Below are positions 51,212-59,106 of a stretch of DNA of 64,000 nt, in pieces. The translations under genes and the position numbers were made by a program. Origin of the DNA: CAYNEO01 sp964396245 (lineage in GTDB: Bacteria > Zixibacteria > MSB-5A5 > GN15 > FEB-12); contig CAYNEO010000002.1 in assembly GCA_964396245.1 (NCBI GenBank), positions 62,001-126,000 of the forward strand, read 5' to 3'. Below the pieces are notes generated by a model, which did no database searches, had not been told where the DNA came from, and saw nothing but the letters and a program-made list of their open reading frames with translations. The stretch's first letter is position 1. Each line of letters starts with the position of its first letter.

Positions 51212-51229
51212 TAGTGATTTGTTTCACTA
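51212..51229. promoter_or_regulatory. CRP/FNR-type palindrome upstream of zinc-ribbon/ykgJ pair
   Basis: TAGTGA, six bases, TCACTA: the two halves are exact reverse complements and match 10 of 12 bases of the TTGTGA-N6-TCACAA consensus. It lies 67-84 bases upstream of the zinc-ribbon start, in its presumed promoter region. Confidence 0.45.
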
Positions 51230-51244
51230 ATTCAATCATTAAGA

Positions 51245-51279
51245 CAAAAATCCTCCGGGCACTGACGCGCCCGGAGGAT
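51245..51279 (-). terminator. Terminator of sat-aprB-aprA
   Basis: ATCCTCCGGGC and GCCCGGAGGAT with an 8-base loop. Read on the minus strand it is followed by TTTTTGTCTT. It lies about 50 bases after the aprA stop. Confidence 0.88.
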
Positions 51280-51330
51280 ATCTGATGTCAAGTCGCGTTG
51301 TAATGCGATGATCTATGCAAATCGGCCTGA

Positions 51331-53253
51331 TCAGCCGCCGATCAGCTCATGCTCCTGCGCCTGCGGGTAGACATGCAGCATCGGGCGCTTGATCATTTCC
51401 CACTCGTTCTTGTTGGGATCCCACTTGCAGTTGGCGAACACGTGCCAGTTCTCTTCGTCCATGGTGGGGAAATCCGACCGGCGATAGTAGCCCGGCCAGC
51501 GGGTTTCTTCGCGGAAGAGAATCGTGCGCGTGTGAGCTTCGGCCTGCCAGAGGCGCTGGACATTTTCCCAGCAGCGCATCAGTTCGTGCAGGTCCTTGGC
51601 CGCCAGCTTCTCGGAATCTTCGTTCAAGAAGGTGAGCAGCTCGAGCGCCTTCTCCAGGGACGCCTTGTTGGTGCTGAACTGTGAGGACACACCACCAACA
51701 TACTCGTCCATGATCTTCTGGAGACGGAACATGAACATCTTCGGCTTGATGTAATTCGGATTGATTTCCGGATCGGTCGAAGCGTTCTTGAACTGTTCGT
51801 ACGTATCGAGCGGCTTGAACATGCGAGTCTTCAGCTCTTCCACCTGACCCATATCGACGTTCGGCTGGGTGTTGTTCTCGACGATGAACTTGACAGCCGA
51901 CTTACCGCTTATACGGCCTTCGGCGTGTGAGCCTGACGAGAACTTATGCGAGGAAGCGCCGGAAGCGTCACCGGCACAGAACATACCGCTGACGGTTGAC
52001 ATGTTGGCATAGCCCCAGAAGTAGTCGTTCTTGGTGTCACCGGTCTGAAGATCTTCCGGACCGCTGACCCAGGCACCGGAGGCGCCGGAGTGGGAGCCGA
52101 TGAAGTACGGCTCGGCGGCCGCGATTTCAGACGACTTCTTCTCGGGTTCCACGTTACTGGCCGCCCAGAGGATGGCCTGCGAGATGGTCATGTCAAGGAA
52201 GTCTTCCCAGGCTTCAGCTTCGAGCTCTTTGAGTTTCTTCTTGGCCGCTTTTTCGTCGCCGGCTTCGCTGGCTATCTTCTGGATGGCTTCCTCGGTCCGC
52301 ATGAAGATCGGGCCCTTGCCTTCCATGATGTCAAGCATGCCGAGCCAGTTACGGAGGTTGGCCGGGATCGGCTTCACCAGACCGTACGGTTTCCAGTTCT
52401 CCAACTCGGGGCGCCGTTCGACCATGTAGTTTCCACCCTGGGAATTGGTCGCGGCGGACTTGAACAGGAGGAACCAGGCGCCGACCGGGCCGTAGGCGTC
52501 CTTGAAGCGGACCGGAATGAACCGGACTTCCTGGGACGTCATCTCGGCGCCGGCACGCAGCGTGAAGTAGGCGCTGGAACCGGAGTTCCATGGCGGATAC
52601 CAGGCGCGGCCGAGGCCTTCACCGGTGCTGCGCGGCTTGAAGACGTGCACAGCGCCGCCCATGGCGACGATGGTAGCCTTCGCCTTGAAGATATAGAACT
52701 TGTTTTCGCGGGTGCTGAAACCGATAGCGCCGGCGATACGATCACCGTCCATCAGCGGCTCGGTGATAAACACGCGCTCGTAGTATTCGCCATTGGCCTC
52801 GGCCAGAGCGTTCTTCGCAGCTTCGGCAACGATAATCTTGTAGGATTCACCGTTGATCATGAGCTGCCACCGGCCCTCGTGAACATAGCGGCCTTCGGCG
52901 TCTTTCCAGATCGGCAGGCCCCATTTCTCGAACAGGTGGACGGTGGAGTCGACGTGGCGGGCGATATTGGCCACCAGGTCTTCGCGGATAATCCCCATGA
53001 GGTCCATGCGCACGTAGTCGACATAGTCCTTCACGGAGTTTTTGCCTTCATGGAGGCCGACATACTGGTTGAGAGCCGAAAGTCCCATGGCGACGGCGCC
53101 GGAACGATCCATGGCGGCCTTGTCGACCAGGGTGACTTTCAGGTTGTTTTTCTTCGCCCAGTAGGACGCCTCGACGGCCGCCCCGCACGCGGCCATGCCA
53201 CCACCAAGAATCAACAGATCAGTGGTGACTTCTACGGTTTCGAAATTAGCCAT
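51331..53253 (-). CDS. aprA: Adenylylsulfate (APS) reductase alpha subunit
   Basis: FAD subunit of the dissimilatory APS reductase, converting APS to sulfite and AMP (or the reverse in sulfur oxidisers). The FAD-binding motif 'LLILGGGMAACGAAVEASYW' is near residue 12. 'KWGLPIWKDAEGRYVHEGRW', 'LRAGAEMTSQEVRFIPVRFK' and 'CWENVQRLWQAEAHTRTILF' are typical AprA segments. The length of 640 is normal. It follows aprB by 21 bases and ends before a strong terminator. Confidence 0.97.
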   Translation of the reverse strand: MANFETVEVTTDLLILGGGMAACGAAVEASYWAKKNNLKVTLVDKAAMDRSGAVAMGLSALNQYVGLHEGKNSVKDYVDYVRMDLMGIIREDLVANIARHVDSTVHLFEKWGLPIWKDAEGRYVHEGRWQLMINGESYKIIVAEAAKNALAEANGEYYERVFITEPLMDGDRIAGAIGFSTRENKFYIFKAKATIVAMGGAVHVFKPRSTGEGLGRAWYPPWNSGSSAYFTLRAGAEMTSQEVRFIPVRFKDAYGPVGAWFLLFKSAATNSQGGNYMVERRPELENWKPYGLVKPIPANLRNWLGMLDIMEGKGPIFMRTEEAIQKIASEAGDEKAAKKKLKELEAEAWEDFLDMTISQAILWAASNVEPEKKSSEIAAAEPYFIGSHSGASGAWVSGPEDLQTGDTKNDYFWGYANMSTVSGMFCAGDASGASSHKFSSGSHAEGRISGKSAVKFIVENNTQPNVDMGQVEELKTRMFKPLDTYEQFKNASTDPEINPNYIKPKMFMFRLQKIMDEYVGGVSSQFSTNKASLEKALELLTFLNEDSEKLAAKDLHELMRCWENVQRLWQAEAHTRTILFREETRWPGYYRRSDFPTMDEENWHVFANCKWDPNKNEWEMIKRPMLHVYPQAQEHELIGG

Positions 53254-53274
53254 TTGCTTTTTCCCTTCTGATCG

Positions 53275-53715
53275 TTACTTGATGGTGTAGACTTCGGACA
53301 TATTCAGTGCTTCGGGCTCTTGAGCCAGCGTCTGGCTGTCCAGATCATCGTGAGCCGTCGCATAGCTGCCGCTCGGAACCGCTTTTCCTTCCTCAGTCGT
53401 GCGGATGGGGAATTTGAAGCGCTTGAGCATTCCGTTGCGGAACTTGACCGTCCACATGATGCTGTCGGTACTGCGCATCGGGGTAACATGAGCGCCCATC
53501 GGGACAAAGTCGGCATAGCCGCGAACTTCGACTGCCTGAACCGGGCAGATCTTGACGCAGCTATAGCATTCCCAGCACATCTCGGGCTCCTGGTTGTAGG
53601 CCTTCATGGATTCCTTGTTGAGCACCATGAGGTCATTGGGGCAAATGTACTGGCAAGCCGTTTTGTCCAGCGCCTTGCACCCGTCGCATTTTTCAGGGTT
53701 CACAAAACTAGGCAT
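53275..53715 (-). CDS. aprB: Adenylylsulfate (APS) reductase beta subunit
   Basis: Electron-entry subunit with two [4Fe-4S] clusters. The motifs are 'CDGCKALDKTACQYICP' and 'CWECYSCVKICPVQAVEVRG'. The long C-terminal tail with 'RSTDSIMWTVKFRNGMLKRF' wraps around AprA. At 146 residues it is the usual dissimilatory AprB. It lies between sat and aprA in one transcript. Confidence 0.96.
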   Translation of the reverse strand: MPSFVNPEKCDGCKALDKTACQYICPNDLMVLNKESMKAYNQEPEMCWECYSCVKICPVQAVEVRGYADFVPMGAHVTPMRSTDSIMWTVKFRNGMLKRFKFPIRTTEEGKAVPSGSYATAHDDLDSQTLAQEPEALNMSEVYTIK

Positions 53716-53773
53716 TGCGTCCTCCTAAATATATGGTCGTGTATAGTTTTGATGTCGTTTGCATTGTCGACGC

Positions 53774-55000
53774 TTACTTTTTCTTGGCATCACCGGTCGC
53801 ATGACCGTGCATTTTCACTTCGACCTTGTCTTCGTCTTTCAGGCTGGCGTAATACTCGCGCAGGATAGCCAGCACCTCGGGACGACTGAATTCAGCCGGC
53901 ACATCGCCGCCTTCGGAAAGAGCCTTGCGAAGAGCGGTGCCGCTGAGGAACAGGCGGTCTTCCTTGCCGTGCGGGCAGGTCTTCATGGAGGCCATGCCGC
54001 CGCACTTGTAGCACCAGAATGTCCAATCGATCGGGAGCATCTTGCACTCGAGGGCGCCGTCCCACAACTGATGGAAGATATTCTGGGCATCGAACGGACC
54101 GTAGTAGTCACCCACGCCAGCGTGGTCGCGGCCGATAATCATGTGGGTGCAGCCGAAGTTCTGACGGAAGACGGCGTGGAGCAATCCTTCGCGCGGCCCG
54201 GCATAGCGCATATCAAGCGGGTAACCGCCGGTCACGACGCGATCCTTGACGAAATAACTGTCAACGAGCGTGTTGATGCACTTCACGCGGACTTCAGCCG
54301 GAATGTCGCCCGGCTTGAGGTTGCCGACCAGCTGGTGAATGTAGAGACCGTCGCTGACCTCGACCGCTATTTTCGCGAGGTATTCATGCGAGCGGTGCAT
54401 CGGATTGCGAAGCTGTAATGCGGCGATAGTCTTCCAGCCCTTCTCTGCGAAGATCTTCCGGCTTTCGGACGGACGCTGGTAGATGCCCTTGAATTCGGTC
54501 GGGAAGTAACTTTCGGAGACGACCTTCACCGGTCCGGCGATGTTCCAATCCTTCTGAGCCATCACCACCTTGACGCCCGGGTGCTCAGGGTCGGTAGTCG
54601 TGAATACATTCTGGCACTCGAATGCCTTGTCGATCTGGTAGGACTCGGTGACTTTCATGGTCCCCATGATCTCATTGGTCTCGCCCGACACCAGGGCGAT
54701 TTCGGTCCCCGGCTTGATCTCGGCATCGTGCGAGAGCGTGACCGGGATGGGCCAGAAGAGACCGCTTTTCATCTTCATGTCCTGGCAGACGCCCTTCCAG
54801 TCGTCGTGCCCCATGAAGCCTTCGAGCGGAGTGAAGCCGCCGATACCCATCATGATCAAGTCACCGGTTTCCCTCGAGGTCATGACAACTTTGGGTAGTG
54901 ATTCAGCGCGCTTTAGCTCTTCTTCTCTTTCCTTTCCTTCCAGAAGCAGGATTTTCAACTCGTCGCTTCCGTGAGGACGGATCAGATTTGATTTAGCCAT
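53774..55000 (-). CDS. sat: Sulfate adenylyltransferase (ATP sulfurylase)
   Basis: Activates sulfate with ATP to APS, or makes ATP from APS in the reverse direction. The dissimilatory homo-oligomeric type is shown by 'QLRNPMHRSHEYLAKIAVEV' (QxRNPxHxxH), 'AGPREGLLHAVFRQNFG' and 'IIGRDHAGVGDYYGPFDAQ'. A zinc-like set 'CYKCGGMASMKTCPHG' lies at about residue 340. The length of 408 is normal; no APS-kinase domain is fused. AGGAA stands 6 bases before the ATG. It is the first gene of the sat-aprBA operon. Confidence 0.96.
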   Translation of the reverse strand: MAKSNLIRPHGSDELKILLLEGKEREEELKRAESLPKVVMTSRETGDLIMMGIGGFTPLEGFMGHDDWKGVCQDMKMKSGLFWPIPVTLSHDAEIKPGTEIALVSGETNEIMGTMKVTESYQIDKAFECQNVFTTTDPEHPGVKVVMAQKDWNIAGPVKVVSESYFPTEFKGIYQRPSESRKIFAEKGWKTIAALQLRNPMHRSHEYLAKIAVEVSDGLYIHQLVGNLKPGDIPAEVRVKCINTLVDSYFVKDRVVTGGYPLDMRYAGPREGLLHAVFRQNFGCTHMIIGRDHAGVGDYYGPFDAQNIFHQLWDGALECKMLPIDWTFWCYKCGGMASMKTCPHGKEDRLFLSGTALRKALSEGGDVPAEFSRPEVLAILREYYASLKDEDKVEVKMHGHATGDAKKK

Positions 55001-55061
55001 GGCTGGTTCCTATTTAAAGGTTTCCACTATAGTAGTTACTCTCTATGCTTTATCGGGAAGA

Positions 55062-55079
55062 ATGTGATAAAATTCACAA
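55062..55079. promoter_or_regulatory. CRP/FNR-type palindrome upstream of sat (11 of 12)
   Basis: ATGTGA, six bases, TCACAA, containing the exact TGTGA-N6-TCACA core. It lies 62-79 bases upstream of the sat ATG and about 60 bases downstream of one predicted start site. An unscored downstream -10-like TACTAT (55029-55034) would put it near -48. HcpR, a CRP/FNR-family regulator, is predicted to use such sites upstream of sat and apr genes in Desulfovibrio. Confidence 0.65.
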
Positions 55080-55138
55080 ATGTCGGTGAAAAAAATACAC
55101 CCAATCCCGTTTTCTCTTACACTACTTTAGCTGTCGAA

Positions 55139-55167
55139 AATGTAACTTTTTTCTCAAGCCCTGTCAA
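55139..55167 (-). promoter_or_regulatory. Candidate promoter of sat-aprBA
   Basis: On the minus strand TTGACA (55162-55167) is followed after 17 bases by TACATT (55139-55144, 4 of 6). The predicted start near 55132 leaves a leader of about 130 bases that contains the CRP-type palindrome. Confidence 0.55.
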
Positions 55168-55228
55168 CAGAAAAGTGGCAAATTTCACAAGTTTCGAATC
55201 ACTCGACACGACCATTTCTGCTAACTTA

Positions 55229-55244
55229 TTATATTATAATATAA
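55229..55244. repeat. Perfect 16-base AT-only palindrome
   Basis: TTATATTATAATATAA equals its own reverse complement. It stands in the middle of the AT-rich part of the divergent control region. It may be a flexible or protein-bound element, but AT-only palindromes can arise by chance. Confidence 0.4.
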
Positions 55245-55524
55245 AAGCTATATCATTAGACACTTAAATTATACAAAGATGCCCCTATTCGTTCTCAATC
55301 GAACTTCGAGATTGCATATAAAACTGAGTTTGTCGCTTTTATCCACACCCACTGTCCAGCAGAGCGCTCCCGATCGGCGGCTGTTGCCCAAGAAGACCTA
55401 ATCATGGCTTTTTTCGGTATTGGCCGGTACCTCTGGCTGTCTTCGCCGCGGTCGAGGCTGTATTACCGCCCTTCAGGCGTGTTTTTGAGTGGTCCGGGCC
55501 AGCCAGCAAGAGGTGGTTTCGACT

Positions 55525-55543
55525 ATATCCCCCATAGGGATAT
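55525..55543. repeat. Short inverted repeat upstream of qmoC
   Basis: ATATCCC and GGGATAT separated by five bases. It lies about 70 bases upstream of the qmoC -35 box. It may be an operator; there is no T-run to suggest a terminator. Confidence 0.35.
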
Positions 55544-55584
55544 GGCTGTAAGCTGTTTGACAATAGGATAAACCGCTTGAAACA

Positions 55585-55602
55585 TTGTGAAAAAAGTAAC
55601 GA
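55585..55602. promoter_or_regulatory. Imperfect CRP/FNR-type site upstream of qmoC
   Basis: TTGTGA (exact left half), six bases, then TAACGA (4 of 6 of the right half). The centre is about 51 bases upstream of the predicted qmoC start site, immediately upstream of the -35 box. Confidence 0.35.
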
Positions 55603-55609
55603 AAAAGCC

Positions 55610-55638
55610 TTGACAGAAAGAGTGGACAAATCTATCAT
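55610..55638 (+). promoter_or_regulatory. Promoter of qmoC
   Basis: TTGACA (exact, 55610-55615), a 17-base spacer and TATCAT (5 of 6, 55633-55638). The predicted start near 55645 gives a leader of about 60 bases. The qmoC start codon is preceded by GGAAGGAG with an 8-base gap. Confidence 0.75.
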
Positions 55639-55707
55639 AATTACGAATAGATCATATCTGCCGGGCCGATCCGGCGTATAGCATACAGTTTGGAAGGAGT
55701 TTAAGCT

Positions 55708-56841
55708 ATGGCTGCAGGGCGTTTACTAGAACCGGATCTCGGGTTGATCCGCGAAGTAAAGAAAGCCGGGGGCGATTCACTCAAAAAGTGCTATCAGTGC
55801 GCCACCTGCTCCGTTGTTTGCGAACTGTCGCCGGAGAACCGGCCTTTCCCTCGCAAGGAGATGATTCTTTCCCAGTGGGGTCAGACCGAGCAGCTGATGA
55901 GTGATCCCGATCTCTGGCTCTGTCACCAGTGTAATGACTGCAGCACGAATTGCCCGCGCGGCGCGCGTCCGGGCGACGTCCTCGCGGCTATTCGAACCTA
56001 CATATACAAGCACTATGCCTTCCCCCGCTTTATGGGAAGTGCGCTGGCAACGCCAAAAGCCCTGCCGCTGCTGCTGCTGGTACCGATGATCGCCATCTTC
56101 GCGATGATGATGACTTTCTCGGCAGATTTCGGCTTCATGAGCGGCCCGGTGGAGTTTCAGAACATGATTCCACACGGCTGGATAGAAGGGCTCTTCATTT
56201 CCGGTAACGCTCTTATCTTTCTCTTCGCACTCATCGGGCTGGCACGATTCTACCGAGGACTTCAGACAGCTGACCCCAACCATCAAGGGCCGGGGTTTCT
56301 CTCCAGTCTGTTCATGACGGCGGTAGAGGTTTTTACGCACCGGAATTTCAACAGCTGTAAGACCAACAAGGCGCGTTTCATAGCACACATGCTGGTGCTA
56401 TTCGGATTTATCGGCGCCATGATCACCGCCGGCCTGGCGCTTATTGCCATGGTCGGTTTCGAGTTCGGCCCGCCTATTCCCCTCTCCCATCCAATCAAGT
56501 GGCTCGGAAATGCCAGCGCTATTGCAGGGTTAGTGGGCACTGGTATACTCATCGTAAGACGGCTCACGAACCGGGACCGCGTGGGAGCCAACGGGTATTC
56601 AGACTGGCTGTTTCTGATTATGCTCTTTCTCGTGTTCCTGACCGGGTGGCTGACCCAGTTTGGCCGCCTGGCAGAAAGTGCTTACTTTGCATACAGCATT
56701 TACTATGTGCACCTTGTCCTGGTCTTTTTTGTCCTGTGGTATATGCCGTACTCGAAGTTCGCGCATATGCTATACCGGGCCATGGCCCTGGTCTACGCAC
56801 GGAGTGTCGGTCGCACGGTCGGAATGCGCGCTGCGGCATAG
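55708..56841 (+). CDS. qmoC: QmoC-like quinone-interacting membrane oxidoreductase subunit
   Basis: Membrane subunit that links quinol and the APS reductase branch. The N-terminal HdrC-like domain has two [4Fe-4S] motifs, 'CYQCATCSVVCE' and 'CHQCNDCSTNCP'. The rest is a six-helix heme-b type membrane domain (HdrE/NarI-like), with paired histidines in the helices. The length of 377 is normal for QmoC. It is transcribed divergently from sat-aprBA. The usual partner genes qmoA and qmoB are not next to it. Confidence 0.88.
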   Translation: MAAGRLLEPDLGLIREVKKAGGDSLKKCYQCATCSVVCELSPENRPFPRKEMILSQWGQTEQLMSDPDLWLCHQCNDCSTNCPRGARPGDVLAAIRTYIYKHYAFPRFMGSALATPKALPLLLLVPMIAIFAMMMTFSADFGFMSGPVEFQNMIPHGWIEGLFISGNALIFLFALIGLARFYRGLQTADPNHQGPGFLSSLFMTAVEVFTHRNFNSCKTNKARFIAHMLVLFGFIGAMITAGLALIAMVGFEFGPPIPLSHPIKWLGNASAIAGLVGTGILIVRRLTNRDRVGANGYSDWLFLIMLFLVFLTGWLTQFGRLAESAYFAYSIYYVHLVLVFFVLWYMPYSKFAHMLYRAMALVYARSVGRTVGMRAAA

Positions 56842-56876
56842 CCTGTCAAACGGGCTCGAACATTGGAGATATCCGC

Positions 56877-57143
56877 ATGACGAATGTACTTCGCCGGCGC
56901 GGTCCGATATTGTTTCTTGCAGTCATATTTGCCCTCCTGCCTCTGGCCATTGTATCTGCGACTGACTCGACCATGTCATTGCATGCCTCCGGTGGCCTGG
57001 ACCGGTTTCTCATCAATCTGTACGAGCAGCATCGTATTCTGTATGCGGTTGTCGTGACCGGGGCGACAGCCTTCATCGCCGTTCTCCTTTCCATCATTAC
57101 CGAATTGATATTTAAGCTTTTTATCAGCGATCGATTGCGTTAA
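56877..57143 (+). CDS. Small membrane protein between qmoC and tauE/safE
   Basis: An 88-residue protein that starts 'MTNVLRRRGPILFLAVIFAL' with GGAG 8 bases before the ATG. A first hydrophobic segment (10-28) is signal- or anchor-like; a second spans about 57-77 ('VVVTGATAFIAVLLSIITEL'). Between them is 'LDRFLINLYEQHRILYAVV'. The placement in front of a TauE/SafE transporter suggests an accessory subunit. I recognise no named family. Confidence 0.65.
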   Translation: MTNVLRRRGPILFLAVIFALLPLAIVSATDSTMSLHASGGLDRFLINLYEQHRILYAVVVTGATAFIAVLLSIITELIFKLFISDRLR

Positions 57144-57175
57144 GTTCGGGCAAACCGGACTCTGCGAGGAAACCT

Positions 57176-58228
57176 TTGGATTTTCTCTCGGTACATCTGC
57201 CTATCGCCGATCTCGAATTCAGTGTGGTCGTGCTGCTCGCGGTTGGATTCTGTGTCGGGACGCTCAGCGGCTTTTTCGGCGTTGGCGGCGGGTGGGTAAT
57301 CACGCCCCTGCTGAATATCTTTGGTTTTTCCATGCCGCTGGCAATCGGCACAAGTCTTGTCCAGACATTCGGGCAGTCGATCATCGCGACCGCCAAGCAC
57401 AGCCGGATGGGCAACGTTGACTGGAAACTCGGCCTGCTGTCTATTCTGGGCTCCATAGCGGGTGTCGAGGTCGGCAAGCAGGCGATTTTCTTTCTCGAAG
57501 AGATGGGCCTCGCCGGGGTGGTCATAAGGTGGGTGTATATCGTTTTTCTCTCCGGACTGGGAACGTATGTGATGCGCGACTACTTTGCGACTCGGCGTGC
57601 CGAACGGATGCACGCCGCCAGTGGACCGGCAGGCTCGTCGGCTCCCAAGAGCTCCAGTCCGGCGGCCGTCAAGTTTCGCGGTCTGACCCTGGGACCCTTC
57701 GTCTCACTACCGACATCGGGTATCCAGAGCATTTCATTCTGGTCGCTGTTCATCATATTTTTCGCGGCGGGTTTCCTTTCCGGTTTCATGGGCGTGGGCG
57801 GCGGCTTCATTCTGCTGCCGGCCCTGATTTACCTGGTGGGCGTGCCCACGACGGCCGCAATCGGGACTTCGTTGCTCGGCGTGACGTTCATGGCCGGCTA
57901 TGGCAGTTTTATATACTCGCTCTCCGGACAAACGGATTTGATAGCAGCAGCGTTTATGCTGATAGGCGCGTCTTTCGGCACACAATTCGGGGCGCTGGCA
58001 ACGAGATTTATTCACGGTTACGGAATCCGGCTGCTCTTCTCGATCATGTTGCTGCTTGCGGGAGTTTCTGTTGCCCTGAAGCAGGTCTACTCCATTATCG
58101 GGCATCGCATACTTGGTTCTCTTGCCGGAATCGTCGTACTCGGCGCCGCGGGAGCAATGGCGTTGCTGATAATCATGCGGTTACTTATCGGGATACGAAA
58201 ATCACGTGAGGAACAGGGCTATGCATAG
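57176..58228 (+). CDS. TauE/SafE-family transporter
   Basis: A 350-residue membrane protein with two repeated halves, each with the motif 'GFFGVGGGWVITPLL' or 'GFMGVGGGFILLPAL'. A hydrophilic loop of about 45 residues separates them. The family exports or imports sulfite, sulfoacetate and related anions. The TTG start has GAGGA 6 bases upstream. The place in a sat-apr-qmoC locus supports sulfur oxyanion transport; direction is not known. Confidence 0.88.
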   Translation: MDFLSVHLPIADLEFSVVVLLAVGFCVGTLSGFFGVGGGWVITPLLNIFGFSMPLAIGTSLVQTFGQSIIATAKHSRMGNVDWKLGLLSILGSIAGVEVGKQAIFFLEEMGLAGVVIRWVYIVFLSGLGTYVMRDYFATRRAERMHAASGPAGSSAPKSSSPAAVKFRGLTLGPFVSLPTSGIQSISFWSLFIIFFAAGFLSGFMGVGGGFILLPALIYLVGVPTTAAIGTSLLGVTFMAGYGSFIYSLSGQTDLIAAAFMLIGASFGTQFGALATRFIHGYGIRLLFSIMLLLAGVSVALKQVYSIIGHRILGSLAGIVVLGAAGAMALLIIMRLLIGIRKSREEQGYA

Positions 58229-58276
58229 TGTAACTTTTGGCAGGTGTGAGTCAATAACGAATGCGGAGAGATAGAT

Positions 58277-59089
58277 ATGTCAATTATCACAATCACACGT
58301 GGAGCACTACAGCGCACTTTCACCTTTACGGAGGCGTTGGCGACGAGCCTGAACGCAAAAACGATATCGCGTGAGGATGTAATCGACCACGGGAAGAAGT
58401 ACGGCCTCGACCGGTTCGAGCTCTCGAAACTGGGGCTGCTGGAAAAACGCCCGCCGGTGATATGGGATCGGTGGAAAGAACAGCGGGACACCTTTCTCAT
58501 CCTCTACAAGGCGTCGCTGATGGACCTGGTGTCGAACGGAAATGTGGTTTACGTCGGTAACATCGGCCGTTTCGTCCTTTCGGACATTCCCCGTTTGTTC
58601 CGGATTCGGCTGGATGCAACCCAGAAGTACCGGATCGAGCACCGGATGCTGGACTCCGGCGACAGCCGTGCGGAGGCAACGGAGTTTGTCGATCGTATCG
58701 ATCAACAGCGTGAGGAATGGGTAAAATTCCTGTACAACGTCGATTACTACGAGCATGCGAACTACGACCTCATTATGAATATCGAGACGCTGAGTGTCGA
58801 ATCGATGGTGAAGATTGCGGAGACGGCCGTATCGTTGCCGGAGTTCACGCAGGATGATCAGACTACCAGGATGATTCGCGATATTCACCTGGAGAGCCAG
58901 GTTCGGGCACAGTTGAAATTGTCACCGCGAACCAGAGGGATGCAGGTAAAAGTGAAGTGTGACGCCGACAAGGGCGTGGTGACTGTCAGGGGCAGTCAAC
59001 CGATGGTTGGAATCGACATCTGGAAATCCGATATTGAAGCCGTTGTGAAGGTGATCGAAGGTGTCGAGACGGTCGAGATTGCCGACTGA
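58277..59089 (+). CDS. Cytidylate-kinase-like protein fused to a BON domain
   Basis: A 270-residue protein. Residues 1-200 follow the cytidylate-kinase-like family: 'IITITRGALQRTFTFTEALA', 'ISREDVIDHGKKYG', 'VYVGNIGRFVL', 'LFRIRLDATQKYRIEHRM' and 'YDLIMNIETLSVESM'. The normal glycine-rich ATP loop at the N-terminus is replaced by 'TRGALQRTFTF', so kinase activity is doubtful. Residues ~205-270 form a BON-like domain ('GVVTVRGSQPMVGIDIWKSD', 'EGVETVEI'). It is the last gene of the qmoC transcript. The function is unknown. Confidence 0.72.
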   Translation: MSIITITRGALQRTFTFTEALATSLNAKTISREDVIDHGKKYGLDRFELSKLGLLEKRPPVIWDRWKEQRDTFLILYKASLMDLVSNGNVVYVGNIGRFVLSDIPRLFRIRLDATQKYRIEHRMLDSGDSRAEATEFVDRIDQQREEWVKFLYNVDYYEHANYDLIMNIETLSVESMVKIAETAVSLPEFTQDDQTTRMIRDIHLESQVRAQLKLSPRTRGMQVKVKCDADKGVVTVRGSQPMVGIDIWKSDIEAVVKVIEGVETVEIAD

Positions 59090-59106
59090 CCACTTACGGT
59101 AATGCA

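Larger units (their letters stand above)
55001..55707. other. Divergent control region between sat and qmoC
   Basis: A 707-base stretch without a convincing gene; the one long minus-strand frame (55402-55638) overlaps the qmoC promoter and looks random. It holds candidate promoters for both directions, an excellent CRP-type palindrome near sat, an imperfect one near qmoC, an AT-only palindrome (55229-55244) and a hairpin-like repeat (55525-55543). The left half is clearly richer in A and T than the flanking genes. Confidence 0.7.

Noticed and set aside
52090..53271. Plus-strand frame of 393 codons opposite aprA
   Set aside because: Antisense to a certain gene; composition is random-like and no motif is recognisable.
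55173..55190. A further CRP-like site (AAGTGG-N6-TCACAA) near the sat promoter
   Set aside because: Only the right half matches; the left half has 3 of 6, close to chance in AT-rich DNA.
55402..55638. Possible 78-residue gene in the sat-qmoC gap (minus strand)
   Set aside because: It overlaps the strong qmoC promoter, has no clear ribosome site and a low-information sequence.
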